Shown: positions 11,201-21,953 of the stretch, one piece after another
Numbering within the stretch: position 1 is the first letter of the stretch
Layout: each line of letters opens with the position of its first letter
Source: Muricea muricata
Lineage: Eukaryota > Cnidaria > Anthozoa > Malacalcyonacea > Plexauridae
Direction of reading: 5' to 3'
Length of the DNA: 64,000 nt
Assembly: GCA_963855995.1 (NCBI GenBank)
Contig: OY979718.1
Span: forward strand, 59,498,564 to 59,562,563
Notes under the pieces: generated by a model
Database searches by the model: none
The model's input: only the letters and a program-made list of their open reading frames with translations
What the model was told of the DNA's origin: nothing
Translations under genes and position numbers: made by a program

Positions 11201-12318
11201 ATGGTTTATTAACAGTTCCACAGAGTGGCTCTTCCCTGTCAATTGCTACTTAATATTATCATATTTACATGAAGTTACATAAAGAGAAATATTTCATGAA
11301 TGTTAAAATCTTATAGCATTAAGACATATATTCCTAATTAAAATCTAAATCTAAAATCTAATATAATGTTGCGGACTAAGATTATTGTCGATCTTTAGCT
11401 TTGTTCAAGAGATAGTTCTTAGTATCTTTGCTAAATCTAGTAAAAGTGTCACAATTTTGATTTCATTAGGTAATTTATTATACAGTTTGGAGGTTGTATC
11501 CTGAAAAGTTCCTTGAATTCGAGGAATTTTTAGGTTACTGGAATGACTAGATCTTAAGTTTCTCGCTTGTTTGTTTAGTTCCAAGCTCACGTATGAGGGC
11601 CAAGATGGATCATATAGCGCTTTGTATGTCATTTTTAGGATGTGCCATTCTCTACGTTCTTGAATTGGGAGCCAGCCTAATTTAATGGTATCTTCTAATG
11701 TTGCGTAGTGTCCTATGACAAAACTTGCAGCTGCATTTTGTACTCGCTGAAGACGCTTTATTAGATATTCAGGAAGTGGGTCGTATACAACATCGTTATA
11801 ATCTAGTTTTGATAGAACCAAGGCTTCCACCAGGTGCTTACGAAGTTTATAATCGACAAAGTGCTTTATTTTCCTCAATATACTAAGTGTTCCATAACAT
11901 GAGGATGAGGTTCTTGAAGGTGAGCGACAGAGCGTTTTATAATGGGCTTCTTGATATGATGCACGTGTGTCAATATTGATTATGAGATGCAAAAATGAAA
12001 CCTCTGACAAATTATCGTTTTACCTGCTACTTTCACGTAGTAAAAATTGCTGCGAGAACGCCATTCGTCCGATTGCGCCTTTTGATTCAATAACGAAGCT
12101 CATGACATTTTTCATGCCAAGCAAGAGTGTCCCATCTTTCGTGATCATGTAACGTTTTGCCGGACAGAGAAACCATACTCTAGTTGGACCAGAGCCACCC
12201 CAGTGATATAATGAATTTAAGGTTAAGCGGGTGTGGGTAGGGCAGGGTAGGGTTAGGCTCTTTCCCACTGTAACGCCAGATGCCTCCTCGACAACACTGT
12301 TGCTCTTGAAAAATTCAT
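8245..12318 (-). CDS. immunoglobulin-domain protein, partial or decaying
   Basis: Three exons are seen on the minus strand. Exon 12318-12024 has an AG acceptor and AG|GTAAAA donor and reads as an Ig-like fold (GKSLTLPCPTH, YHWGG, AKRYMITKDGTLL). Exon 10776-10674 (acceptor TTCTTTAG, donor CT|GTAAGT) gives the first half of an I-set domain (GPTIETKLKDQEVNGDANF, then FCCGAVGL). Exon 8359-8248 (acceptor TTTTCAG) gives its second half (PTPDYTWTLTGLNG) and runs into TAG at 8247-8245. The last two exons join in phase (CT+A, giving GLPTPDY). The join from the first exon (phase 2) to the second (phase 1) does not fit, so an exon is missing or lost. The domain stops before the D.G.Y.C strand, so the 3' end is truncated or continues through a weak donor at 8250. 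The Trp, first Cys and strand pattern are directly visible; an adhesion role (contactin/L1-like) is inference. Confidence 0.5.
8482..8952. repeat. fold-back element, ~110-bp arms
   Basis: Left arm 8482-8593 and right arm about 8842-8952 are imperfect inverted copies. Shared parts include AGCAACAAAAAA.TTCTTTG and CTTGCTTGATTCTT.AGATA. The element lies in an intron of the Ig locus, and its 250-bp centre has no open frame. Confidence 0.7.
9177..9328. repeat. possible short fold-back
   Basis: Ends GAAACTGGCACCTTAACTGG and GAAACTAGTGCCTTAATTGG (reverse strand) are similar over 20 bases and face each other 152 bp apart. A weak MITE candidate; the rest of 8953-10673 is intron with no exon recognised. 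Confidence 0.35.
10943..11102. repeat. 80-bp tandem duplication, two copies
   Basis: Two adjacent copies starting at 10943 and 11023 (both ACATTACTGGTAAAATTATC) are nearly identical over about 75 bases, differing at a handful of sites. They lie in the intron next to the LINE fragment. Confidence 0.85.
11176..11925 (-). mobile_element. 5'-truncated LINE (CR1/Jockey-like ORF2 end)
   Basis: The minus strand encodes the C-terminal part of a non-LTR retrotransposon ORF2, the region after the reverse transcriptase: YLIKRLQRVQNAAASFVIGH, GWLPIQERRE and LPNEIKI are typical. The frame ends at 11405, a short 3' untranslated part follows, and the copy ends in an ATT/TAA microsatellite tail at 11176-11197. 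The endonuclease and RT core are missing. It is in the same orientation as the Ig locus and sits in an intron of it. The boundary at about 11925 is an estimate from where LINE-like sequence stops. Confidence 0.75.
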
Positions 12319-13685
12319 CTATAAAAAGTAAGTAAGTAAACTTGGATATATACATTAGATTATATTGAGAAACCAAAATTTGGCGTCATCATCATGTTCG
12401 CCTGAATACTCTACAATTTCTTTTTATATTCTTGCAACCAAATCAATAAAAAGAACCCAAACTCAATTGTCCAACATGCTTCAAATTGTACAAATTGCTA
12501 AAAAGTTAAAATCGGGTATTTGAATTTGATCAGTATATTAATAGGTGAACAAATAGAGCATACCCCCAAGCGAACCTGTCTTAATGTCCTATAGACACAC
12601 TGCAGTTGACCTAATTGACCACATGAGCTCGTGCATGACATCTGGGGGGGGGGGGCAACTTGAAACAAACCGCTAAACAGAATGTGAGTTAATATCATCT
12701 AAACTCTTTCATTGTGTGCAAATTTTTGCAACGGGTTAACAAGTGTAATGGGTCTATATTTTTAGAGAAGGAGGATAGCCGGTGTACCTGGAGGAAAACC
12801 CTCGAAACATTGGAGAGAGCAACTTCGAGAACTCTCTCACGATGCAACGAATTAGACTTGGGTTTTTGAGAGCCGGGCCGTAGCTTTCGGGGGGGGGGGG
12901 AGAGTTGGGGGTAAATAATCACATAATCGTGTTCTACCCAAATAATTACTTTTTAAATCAGCCTGGTTTCAAAGGAAATTAGTTTGCAAGAAAAATATAT
13001 GAATATGAACCCCATCCTCTACGGCCCTTAGAGGGCGGAAGGTATAATGCGCTAGCCACCGGTGTGTCCGTAAAGACCTGCGAATTTAAGAGAAATCAAA
13101 GAAGAACTCTTTCCTTGGGCGCATATTTAAAAAAAAAGCAGTCGATATTTACAGGGAGGTTAGGCAACATTGCCAACTGTATTCAAACAAAAGTGATTTC
13201 TTTGCTTATTTTGTCACGGTGACATTTTTTCTGAGACACACTGAGTGTGTAATAAAAAGTATGAGGTAGTGTGTAATAGAGAATAAAGAAATTATTTTGA
13301 CAGTAACCACCAACTGGCAATTGTTTTCGTTTCAATTCATAAGATTATTGGCGGATCATGTCAACCATAATGGTCATGTGAGGTGGCTTTATACCTAATA
13401 AGATGCTAATTAGGGTGACACATATATAATCTGTCACGTTCATATATTAGTATTCTTCATATGTTGCATCCCAATTAGCATCACAATTTATGGGGCGTAT
13501 TTTAAATCATTTAACACACTTGAACTCGCGCTTTATCATGTTTTAGATATGCTCCTTCTCGAGTATTAAACAGTGCTAAATTAGCTAAGGTGCATTTGCT
13601 GCCCCGCCGCCATACAGTTTTACTTTGGGAAAATGAATATGTTCCAGGAAGCATTATATACATACAAATACAGTGGGATTTAAAC

Positions 13686-13830
<145 letters not shown>

Positions 13831-14587
13831 TTGTTAATAACTTTTTAAGAAAATAATTTTGCCCTGCTTGTGACGTCATGAAAGTTTGCATATCAAAGAT
13901 CGCGGATTAGGCTATAGTGCCTTCATATAACTTTTTTGTCAAAATCGCGTATTTTGGACTACCATTGACTTTTTAAACAGATAAAAATCAGATGCTGGTT
14001 GCTTATATTCTAGGTGCAATATATTCTAGACCAAAATTGAGGCGTCAGGACAAGAGAGTACGTTCGAACTTCAAATTACATGCTGTTGCACTGACTCCAC
14101 CCATTAACCAAAGCACATAAAAATTGAACGCATCGTGGATATATACGGTAAAATATCTGGGCTGCTACAGTATATGATACGACATGTGAACATGAAATGA
14201 CGGAAATGCTGCACGCTTGACCGTTTTTTAGTCTCTACGATGTATACAAAAAACGTAACTGAACTTTTAAATTCAAATTAGCTATATAACGTATTGTAGT
14301 AATTTGACAGCTTTAACCCCTTTTGAAATAATATACGTGAATGAAAACACAACTCACAAGTTCTCCCACGCAGTTTTCTCCCATGAGTGCACGACCTTGT
14401 CTCTTAAAATATGACGTTTCCAAGACGCATGTTCTTAACTATCGTTGTCAATGCAAGGAAACGTCTAGCCCGTTTCATGGATCGTGTGCGTTTTGACATC
14501 TTGCTAGAAACATTGGTTTGTGAATACTATCACATTTGAAAATATAAATATGTCTACACATTTTGAAGTACACCAATTCAATTCAAG

Positions 14588-14900
14588 CCTGGGTTTTTGT
14601 TAAGGGTCAGATGTCGAGGGTAAAGAGTAGAGGGTCAAAATTTAGGGGTCGAAATTTAAGGGTCTGTAGGTTTTTTATCGTTCTAAAGAACGAATAATTG
14701 TTATTAAAAATAATTTTTTAACTGGATGTTACAAAATTCAGATGTTTGCTTTTGGTACCCAACAATAACCTTTAACCCTAAAGACTCTAAAATTTCGACC
14801 CTTGACTTATCACTCTTGACCACGACTTTTTACCATCGACTTCGATTTTTCACCCTATGACCCATGATCCTCGACTTTTAACTCTCGACAAAAACCCAGA
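14588..14900. repeat. palindromic block of degenerate GGGTCGA units
   Basis: The left side repeats forms of GGGTCGAAATTTA and starts CCTGGGTTTTTGTTAAGG. The right side repeats the complement (TTTCGACCC, CTCGACTTTTAACTCTCGAC) and ends AAAAACCCAGA. The whole is an imperfect inverted duplication about 313 bp long made of 10-15 base units. Confidence 0.7.
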
Positions 14901-15395
14901 CTCATTTATAGTGTATGTTATTCTAATTAATTCTTAATAGCATGTTTGATCATACGTTTTTGCTACCAAACGTCAACACATAGAATGAGAATTTTTATTT
15001 GTTCTCTGTTTCGATTCAACGATATCCACGCTGAAATTATGGCATCATATAAAACCCAATAAAACCTAAGAATATATTTTTTCGTTCAATGAGCAAGGTA
15101 GATTTCATGATTTTTGACAAAAATTTAATGATATTTTGTGTTATTCTTAGTATGAAAAATCCAGAACCAGTCACCTCAAGCACAAGTTTTGGACCAAATG
15201 CACAAATCAGCAAAATGTATTCCTTAGTTCAAAAATCAGACAAATTAATTTATACTTTGCAATATTGTATAAACTTGCTTTAAGACACGTTCTCTAAACA
15301 AATGTCAGACCGGCTCCCTAATGTACTGTTAGTATAATAATTCCAGTATGATACTAGAAATATTTACTATTAAGTATCCCTAGTCTTTATTACAG

Positions 15396-15612
15396 TCAGT
15401 TTCAACAAACTTTACCATTCTGAACTATATTCGGAAATTGACAAGTGGGCGGAGAATTTCGGAAAGTTCGCAAGCAATTTCGGAACTTCGATTTGCAATT
15501 AGGAAATTCATTTCGCACTTATCAGAAAAGCTTGTTTTAGAAAAATCTACTTATTCAGAGGATGATGAAAAAGTCACAATTAAAATAATAGATTCCTTTT
15601 GTAATATTTCAG
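15396..15612 (+). CDS. candidate isolated exon, unknown protein
   Basis: A 217-base open stretch lies between a good acceptor (CTTTATTACAG) and a CAG|GTACCA donor. It encodes 72 residues of amphipathic character (ELRFAIRKFISHLSEKLVLE, KVTIKIIDSFCNIS). The pattern weakly recalls the helical part of a GAIN domain of adhesion GPCRs, but no conserved cleavage or Cys signature is present. No partner exons were found. Low confidence. Confidence 0.25.
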
Positions 15613-16782
15613 GTACCAACTAGGACTATGATCTCCGACTACAAATTCACAATGAATTGTACTCGACATTTTGTGTTTGTTACGCACTATTTCCCATACT
15701 TCACGTTTGTATGCATAAATACAACATATTGACGTTGATATTTGTAGTCTGTACTTAAAAATTAAATTTATAAAGAAAATTTTAAACAGATAAGGTGGCG
15801 TCATTTATTTGGCTAGCCGATTGGGCATTGCAGCAAAAATGATGACCAAGTACAGTCATTTAATTTGTTCGTTGTCGCACTTGGAATATTCTTTCACCAG
15901 TTTTTAGCACCAAGCGATTTGTATTCACGAATCAATTTGCAACATTTGAAATTTTTTCTTCGGTAAGTAAACGTTGATATTGCAGACATATAACTGCCTT
16001 CATCCCATCGATTTACTGTTGTATTTCTGGTATGTATTTCAAGTTTTGTACTTCAGGTTTTGTAGTCAATGTATAAACGCAAAATTTGAAATGCAATTAC
16101 GACCCCCCCCCCCCCACTTGTCAATTTCCAAATATAGTTTAGAACTTGAGTGTGCAAAGTTTGTTGAAAGCAACTGTAACACCAGTGATATGGCACACAG
16201 CACTTTTCACGAAAGTAACTAGGCCAACAGTGCATAATTCTTTGTAAACTACATGTTGCAAATATGATAACTGCATCTAACATATGTGCAAAGATTTTAC
16301 AAAGTGAGAATTTGTTTTAGAATGAATATTAAACTATTCTATTTCATTGAGGATAAAATATAATATCATTTGTGACAAAGGACTTAAAATATTTTAAAGA
16401 CTCTGTAATGTTTATAATGCTTTGTTTACATTTTCAACTTTTATACTTTTACTGGAGTATCTTGTTTGCAATGGTAACTCATTATCATATTAACCAGTTT
16501 TGCTATGGCAACTCATAATCATACGATAGACCCTCCTTTGCTATGAACAGCACTGATGTGCGTAATGGACTGTACAGTATTATAATCTTATGGTCAGAAC
16601 AAATCTTGGAACAAATCCTGCCATGCAAATTGTCAAAAGTAAAAATTCTCTATTACATCAGGCACCTATCACTTATTATGTGCCATTTTCTTGACATGTT
16701 TGATATTTAATGCTAGTGACCTCCAATGCAAAGTACCCGAGATGCAGCCTGATACACAGACAATCCTTCATACTTCCTGTGT
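15613..16782. other. spacer, no gene seen
   Basis: AT-rich, with a 13-C run at 16103-16115. Open frames here lack any recognisable domain. Confidence 0.55.
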
Positions 16783-17388
16783 TTATACAGCAGGATTGCA
16801 TTCATGTTTTTGACACACAATTGCTTGGGGGTTTATTATTTTTTGCTCCCTGAAAGATAATCCATATCTTTGTTGAAATTTTTGCAGCCAACCAGCACTA
16901 GCAAAAAATTGTCCCTTTTTAGTTTCATCATCACACATGTCATCGTACAGTATTCTCGCCTTTTCCATGACAGATCGACGAGAGACGAGTAAACCATTAG
17001 ATTTCTGTTCTTGGTACCATCGTATTAGTTCTTGCTCCATCGCTTGATGTGCTACTTTCCTTCCAGCACCTCTAAGTCTGTGTTTTTCAATCCCATTTTC
17101 ACAAGCTTCGATGATTAACTCTTTATTTTGTCGCCACTCACGTATTCTCTTACCGTCAACTTTAAATTTCCTTGCAGCAGAGCGATTACTCGTTTTTTCA
17201 GCGAAAGCAATCGCGTCCCTTTTAAATGACATTGAAAAGCTGCGATTCTTGCGACTGACATTACTCTCTACAACTTCTAGTAACTGAAGAACTTCATGCT
17301 TCGCTTCTTCCTTCTCACAATTTGTCTCATTGGTTTGAGCAGCACAATCTTTAAATTCTGTTGCCGATTCCGCCATGTTTGATCGCAT
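16783..17388 (-). CDS. CENP-B/Tc5-type DNA-binding protein, no DDE domain
   Basis: 201 residues if the first ATG (17388) is used; a second ATG, giving MAES, lies four codons in. Residues about 45-95 (RSFSMSFKRDAIAFAEKTSN, then RSAARKFKVDGKRIREWR) match the BrkDBD/CENP-B N-terminal helix-turn-helix. Residues about 108-185 (GRKVAHQAMEQELIRWYQEQ, FFASAGWLQKFQQRYGLSFR) match the CENP-B/Tc5 type helix-turn-helix that binds transposon ends. The frame stops soon after with HECNPAV, and no DDE nuclease follows on this strand. It is probably a truncated pogo/Tigger-like transposase copy; a recruited DNA-binding gene is the alternative. No terminal repeats were located. Confidence 0.75.
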   Translation of the reverse strand: MRSNMAESATEFKDCAAQTNETNCEKEEAKHEVLQLLEVVESNVSRKNRSFSMSFKRDAIAFAEKTSNRSAARKFKVDGKRIREWRQNKELIIEACENGIEKHRLRGAGRKVAHQAMEQELIRWYQEQKSNGLLVSRRSVMEKARILYDDMCDDETKKGQFFASAGWLQKFQQRYGLSFREQKIINPQAIVCQKHECNPAV

Positions 17389-19727
17389 GTAAATTTGAAA
17401 ATGAAAAACTTCATGTAAGAAAAGTATAGGAATTCAAATGTTGAATTGGCAGTGACGAGGTTAAATTTAGATCTACCCTTCCCTATAATTCGAACCAGAG
17501 ATGTCGAAGCTATAATACAGGGGCTTAGCAGGCAGCGGGTAAATGTCATTGCCGAAGCCATTATGCAACGCCATCCTCTTTGAACATACTTGGTCCTTTT
17601 CGCAATCATCATATGCTCTTTTTGACCATCCCTTTCCTCAAAAATACTGTGATAGTATATATTGCCCAGTATATATTGCACTTTTCACTAACATCGTCAC
17701 ATCCGCTTAGCCCTTGATGTAGGCTTTAATCAATAATTCTCCGCATCCATCACCACAGTATCAAGGGTTTAAACTGTTCTAATTCGTGTCGAGGACTCCT
17801 ACAGATCCTTGCCTTGTTGACTTAACTCTTAAGAAATTTTGCCATGACCACAAGACTATGACAGCTAACACGATCTTGCAGCGTCGTTTACCGCCATTTG
17901 CAATTCAACGTGTACCGTGCGTTTTTTACGTGTTTGTTTCGTAAATGAAACTTGATGTTTATTGGCCGAAACTTTCATGTTGCTATGGGCGAAGCCAATG
18001 TTAGCAAGGCGAACCAAGGCGGTTTATCTAAAATTATTTATATACTTGCTGTATTATATACCGCCAAATAGAGAAGGTTTGAAGAACATTTGAAGAGCAT
18101 TTCCTAATCAGATAATAGTGAGTCATAAGAGCTCAGTGAAGGTATTTTTTAACACTACTGGCCGGAATTAGCAAACGAAAGACTATGACCGGTTCTGCAA
18201 TCCAGTTTCAGAGGATCGGATTTCTAGTGTAGAATAGAATAGAAATTTTCTCCACTGACTCCCAGGCACCCTGTATGATGAGACCGGAGTAAACCCATAA
18301 CTTCCGGCAGGCCGTTGTTGACTAAGCCTTTTCAAGTACCTGAGTCGGCGTCCGGGCTAGCCAGATTTTCGAAGTGGCTTGCTATTACGATATTGTCGAT
18401 TACCCAACCAATGTATTATATATTTGCTACAAGTGACCTAGTTAAACAGTTCAGGCCATGCAGCATATTGGTTAATTATCAGTGATTCGATAAATTACTA
18501 ACACATTTCATTCGATGCGGCTCAATTAAAAGAGGCTCGTACAACGCCAACGTGATTTCGTGTGACTCGTAAAGAGCTTCATTTAAAATTTTGAATATGA
18601 GTGGTTCATGTTACGCCACTTTTTCAACCTGTGAAACCCCCTCCCCAACCTGTACAGCTTAAAAAACAAAATATTTTGAATAATATTACGTCAAAATCAT
18701 GATATTCTGAATATAGAATTCTTGACCATTCATTTCTTGAGAATTCCTCGTGATATATTATACATTTAAAGTGAAGTGGATGACGGCAAAGGAAGAAGTG
18801 GTTAAATTCTAGAAGAGGTGAACCACACATGATACGTGTTTTAGTTGCGATTTTACCACCTGCAGCTTCTCCTGGCAAGTTGGATGTTGAAAAGTGTTGA
18901 AAAAAGAACGCCAGCAGGTTGCTATTTTCTGTCATCAGAGACAATTATCTGGCAGATTTCCGTGCGTCACAGATGGAATATGTTAAAACTTTTAGGAAAT
19001 GAAAGAAGGTTACATTTGCGTAAACAGCTCAATTTTAATGAAAATGACCTGGAAATAAGGGTCGGAATTATTATCTTAAAACACATCATGAGTTAATAAA
19101 AAACCCTTATGAAACGGCATGGTACAAAACATTGAGTGGACTGACTGGACATTTGGACTGGATTGTTGGGCCTCTTAAGTTTTTAACACTCGTCTCGTTC
19201 AGTAAAAATATTAAATCCCGCATCTCAATATTGTTTTCATTCTTGTCCCGTATCACGTACGCGTTCGTTAATCCTGTGCTAAATCCCGCCATCCGTAACC
19301 TTCAAAAATCCCGAATCCCGCTCCCCATTTTCCCAATCATCCAGTTTCTCGTTACCAAAACAAGCGTGATCCCGCTTCCCGCAAAGCCTATTGGGAACCC
19401 TTTACCTAGGTAACCTGCAGTCCAGCTAGTCCAACTGTCAACAGCTGTGCAGTACGTCGGCCTGCCAACACGGCCCAACCCAGTCCATGTTTTTTATGTG
19501 TCCATGCATCAGTTTTTTGTGTTTGTCCTATATGACGAAATTTTGCGAACCTCAAAGACATGTTAGAATGACCGATGCATGTGAAGTGCGTCACAAATAC
19601 TTATCAATTTTGCAAAGAAGGTGAAGGGTCAAGAAAGCAAGTAATTTTTATTTGCACATTTATCAGCTATATAACCTGTTGTTACCATTAACCTATAACG
19701 TTTTTTAACTTTGTTTTTTTTTAAATA
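17389..19727. other. spacer, no gene seen
   Basis: No exon or named repeat could be supported. A stretch at about 19210-19395 repeats AATCCCGC/CCCGAATCCCG words on the plus strand and looks like decayed low-complexity repeat. Confidence 0.5.
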
Positions 19728-19794
19728 CAAAACAATAGATACTCCGAAGATCGATAGCATATTGAAAATTTATTTCGACGTTTCGACTAAACTA

Positions 19795-20563
19795 TAGTCA
19801 TAGTCATAGTCATAGTCATAGTCATAGTCATAGTCATAGTCATAGTCATAGTCATAGTCATAGTCATAGTCATAGTCATAGTCATAGTCATAGTCATAGT
19901 CATAGTCATAGCCATAGCCATAGTCATAGTCATAGTCATAGCCATAGCCATAGTCATAGTCATAGTCATAGTCATAGTCATAGTCATAGTCATAGTCATA
20001 GTCATAGTCATAGTCATAGCCATAGCCATAGCCATAGCCATAGCCATAGTCATAGTCATAGTCATAGTCATAGTCATAGTCATAGTCATAGTCATAGTCA
20101 TAGTCATAGTCATAGTCATAGTCATAGTCATAGTCATAGTCATAGTCATAGTCATAGTCATAGTCATAGTCATAGTCATAGTCATAGCCATAGCCATAGC
20201 CATAGCCATAGCCATAGCCATAGTCATAGTCATAGTCATAGTCATAGTCATAGTCATAGTCATAGTCATAGTCATAGTCATAGTCATAGTCATAGTCATA
20301 GTCATAGTCATAGTCATAGTCATAGTCATAGTCATAGCCATAGCCATAGCCATAGCCATAGCCATAGCCATAGCCATAGCCATAGCCATAGCCATAGTCA
20401 TAGTCATAGTCATAGTCATAGTCATAGTCATAGTCATAGTCATAGTCATAGTCATAGTCATAGTCATAGTCATAGTCATAGTCATAGTCATAGTCATAGT
20501 CATAGTCATAGTCATAGTCATAGTCATAGTCATAGTCATAGTCATAGTCATAGTCATAGTCAT
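19795..20563. repeat. (TAGTCA)n hexamer tract with TAGCCA blocks
   Basis: About 769 bases, roughly 128 units of TAGTCA. Runs of the one-base variant TAGCCA occur in blocks near 19910, 19940, 20018-20048, 20186-20220 and 20336-20395. Blocks of the same variant show that units spread by local duplication. The Tyr-Asp and Met-Thr frames read across it are not genes. Confidence 0.97.
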
Positions 20564-20586
20564 CGTAACTATAATCATCATCATTC

Positions 20587-20627
20587 ATTTCCTGATGATG
20601 ACTATAGTTTAGTCGAAACGTCGAAAT
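20587..20627 (+). ncRNA. type I hammerhead ribozyme motif
   Basis: In order: stem I strand ATTTC (20587-20591), core CTGATGA (20592-20598), stem II GACTA/TAGTC with a 5-base loop (20600-20614), core GAAA (20615-20618), CGTC (20619-20622, predicted cleavage after GTC), and stem I partner GAAAT (20623-20627), which pairs perfectly with ATTTC. Helix III is reduced to the self-complementary ACGT, as in hammerheads that act as dimers. Cleavage activity is inferred, not shown. Confidence 0.7.
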
Positions 20628-21609
20628 AAATTTTCAATATGCTATCGATCTTCGGAGTATCTATTGTTTTGAATTTTATCAAAATACTAAGTGGTTCCCG
20701 TAACTTATTTTTTTATTGAAGAAATTGTTACGTCGGAAAGAATAAACACGCTTGTATATCGGAATTAAAGTTGATTATTAACGCTAACGTTCAGGGTACA
20801 AGAAAGTCGTCATTCGCATGTCCAAGTCAATGCAATGTCTTCTAACCCAAAAATAATTTCCAAATTTCGATGGTCTTGTTTTATCTTTAAATCCTGACTT
20901 ATCCTCTTGCCTATCCTCTTGTCTGAGTTGTAGATTGCTTTGAGACGCCGTTATTGTGAGTTGAAGTTTGAACAAAACAAATGCATATGTGTATTAACTA
21001 CTAAACTTGTCAGGACTTGTTAATTTTAAGGAAAACAAAAGTATATAATATCAGTGTATATATAACAAATATCTCAATTAAAAAAAATGTTACTGAGGAC
21101 ATATACTAATATACTATCAATATCTATTACATATCTACGAGTGCATAGGCATGATGAAAGAAGTATATTTTGAATAGTTTATCATTGCTTCTACATCTCT
21201 ATTGCTTCATCGTTCTTTACTTTCTCCAGCTTTATCATTTAAACTACACTGTAGGATTACAATTGTAAAAGACTTACCACGACACGTCTGTATGGGATTA
21301 TACTGAAGGCGCGCCTTATCTTGATCCTGACCAGTCGTTTATCCTCCCCCCGATACCATTTAAAATGATATCATTTATTTTCGAATCACGGACATACTTT
21401 TTCGAAAAATAATTGTGCATTGCCTAATAATTTTCCGCAAAGGTTTTTAGTGGACCTGTGCTCTGTGTCGACGGGCTTATACATGGTGAGCCAGTAACTT
21501 ATCATTGAAATTCAAAAAGACAAGACATACCTAGAATCAGATACTCACGACATTAGCTCAATAATATGACCACTTGTTTTGACCAAGCTTTGATCGTGTC
21601 CGTTGTTAA

Positions 21610-21702
21610 AATATACAGTAAAGCAAAAACCCTATTGATCTTTTATTGTAAATAGGGCTATATAAGTATTAAATTATTACTATTATTATTATTATTATTA
21701 AA
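21610..21702 (+). mobile_element. LINE 3' tail remnant
   Basis: The sequence TTGTAAATAGGGCTATATAA followed by (ATT)n at about 21673-21702 is the usual end of CR1/L2-type LINE copies. Only about the last 90 bases are recognisable. Confidence 0.5.
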
Positions 21703-21758
21703 GCTCAACGGCTTATATTACGTGTGTTTTGGTTCTAAGAAAAAATGTTCCGTGAATC

Positions 21759-21953
21759 TTATAATTGTGCTTGGTATTCCAATTCGAAAAACAAGATTTT
21801 TTCTAGGTTTAATTCGTGAAATTCTGTGAAGATCCAAAAATGCCCACGATTTGCATGCTTCTTAACAAGATATTCCAAGGTGTCCCTATCTGCCTTATCA
21901 AAACAAAATCCATAATCCGTAAGAAAAATACGTGAAGATGTACAGGGAAAAGA
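21759..21953 (-). CDS. short open fragment, unknown
   Basis: Sixty-four codons on the minus strand between two stops. The reading FDKADRDTLEYLVKKHANRG, then HFWIFTEFHEL, has protein-like composition. No start, splice sites or family were recognised. It could be an exon remnant or chance. Confidence 0.2.
   Translation of the reverse strand, partial: SFPCTSSRIFLTDYGFCFDKADRDTLEYLVKKHANRGHFWIFTEFHELNLEKILFFELEYQAQL

Larger units (their letters stand above)
19728..20671. mobile_element. fold-back element with hammerhead ends and hexamer core
   Basis: A 73-bp inverted repeat (19728-19800 and 20599-20671) is identical in both arms, beginning CAAAACAATAGATACTCCG. The arms run into a hammerhead-ribozyme core on the right side and a long hexamer tract in the middle. 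Hammerhead motifs joined to inverted ends are known from Penelope-like retroelements and derived satellites, so this is probably a non-autonomous relative. It carries no reverse transcriptase. Confidence 0.7.

Noticed and set aside
18845..19096. Possible small gene
   Set aside because: Only an ATG and an 83-codon frame; no homology, splice sites or codon pattern to support it.
19770..20588. Long frames of Tyr-Asp and Met-Thr repeats
   Set aside because: They are translations of the TAGTCA hexamer array, which is open in several frames by composition.
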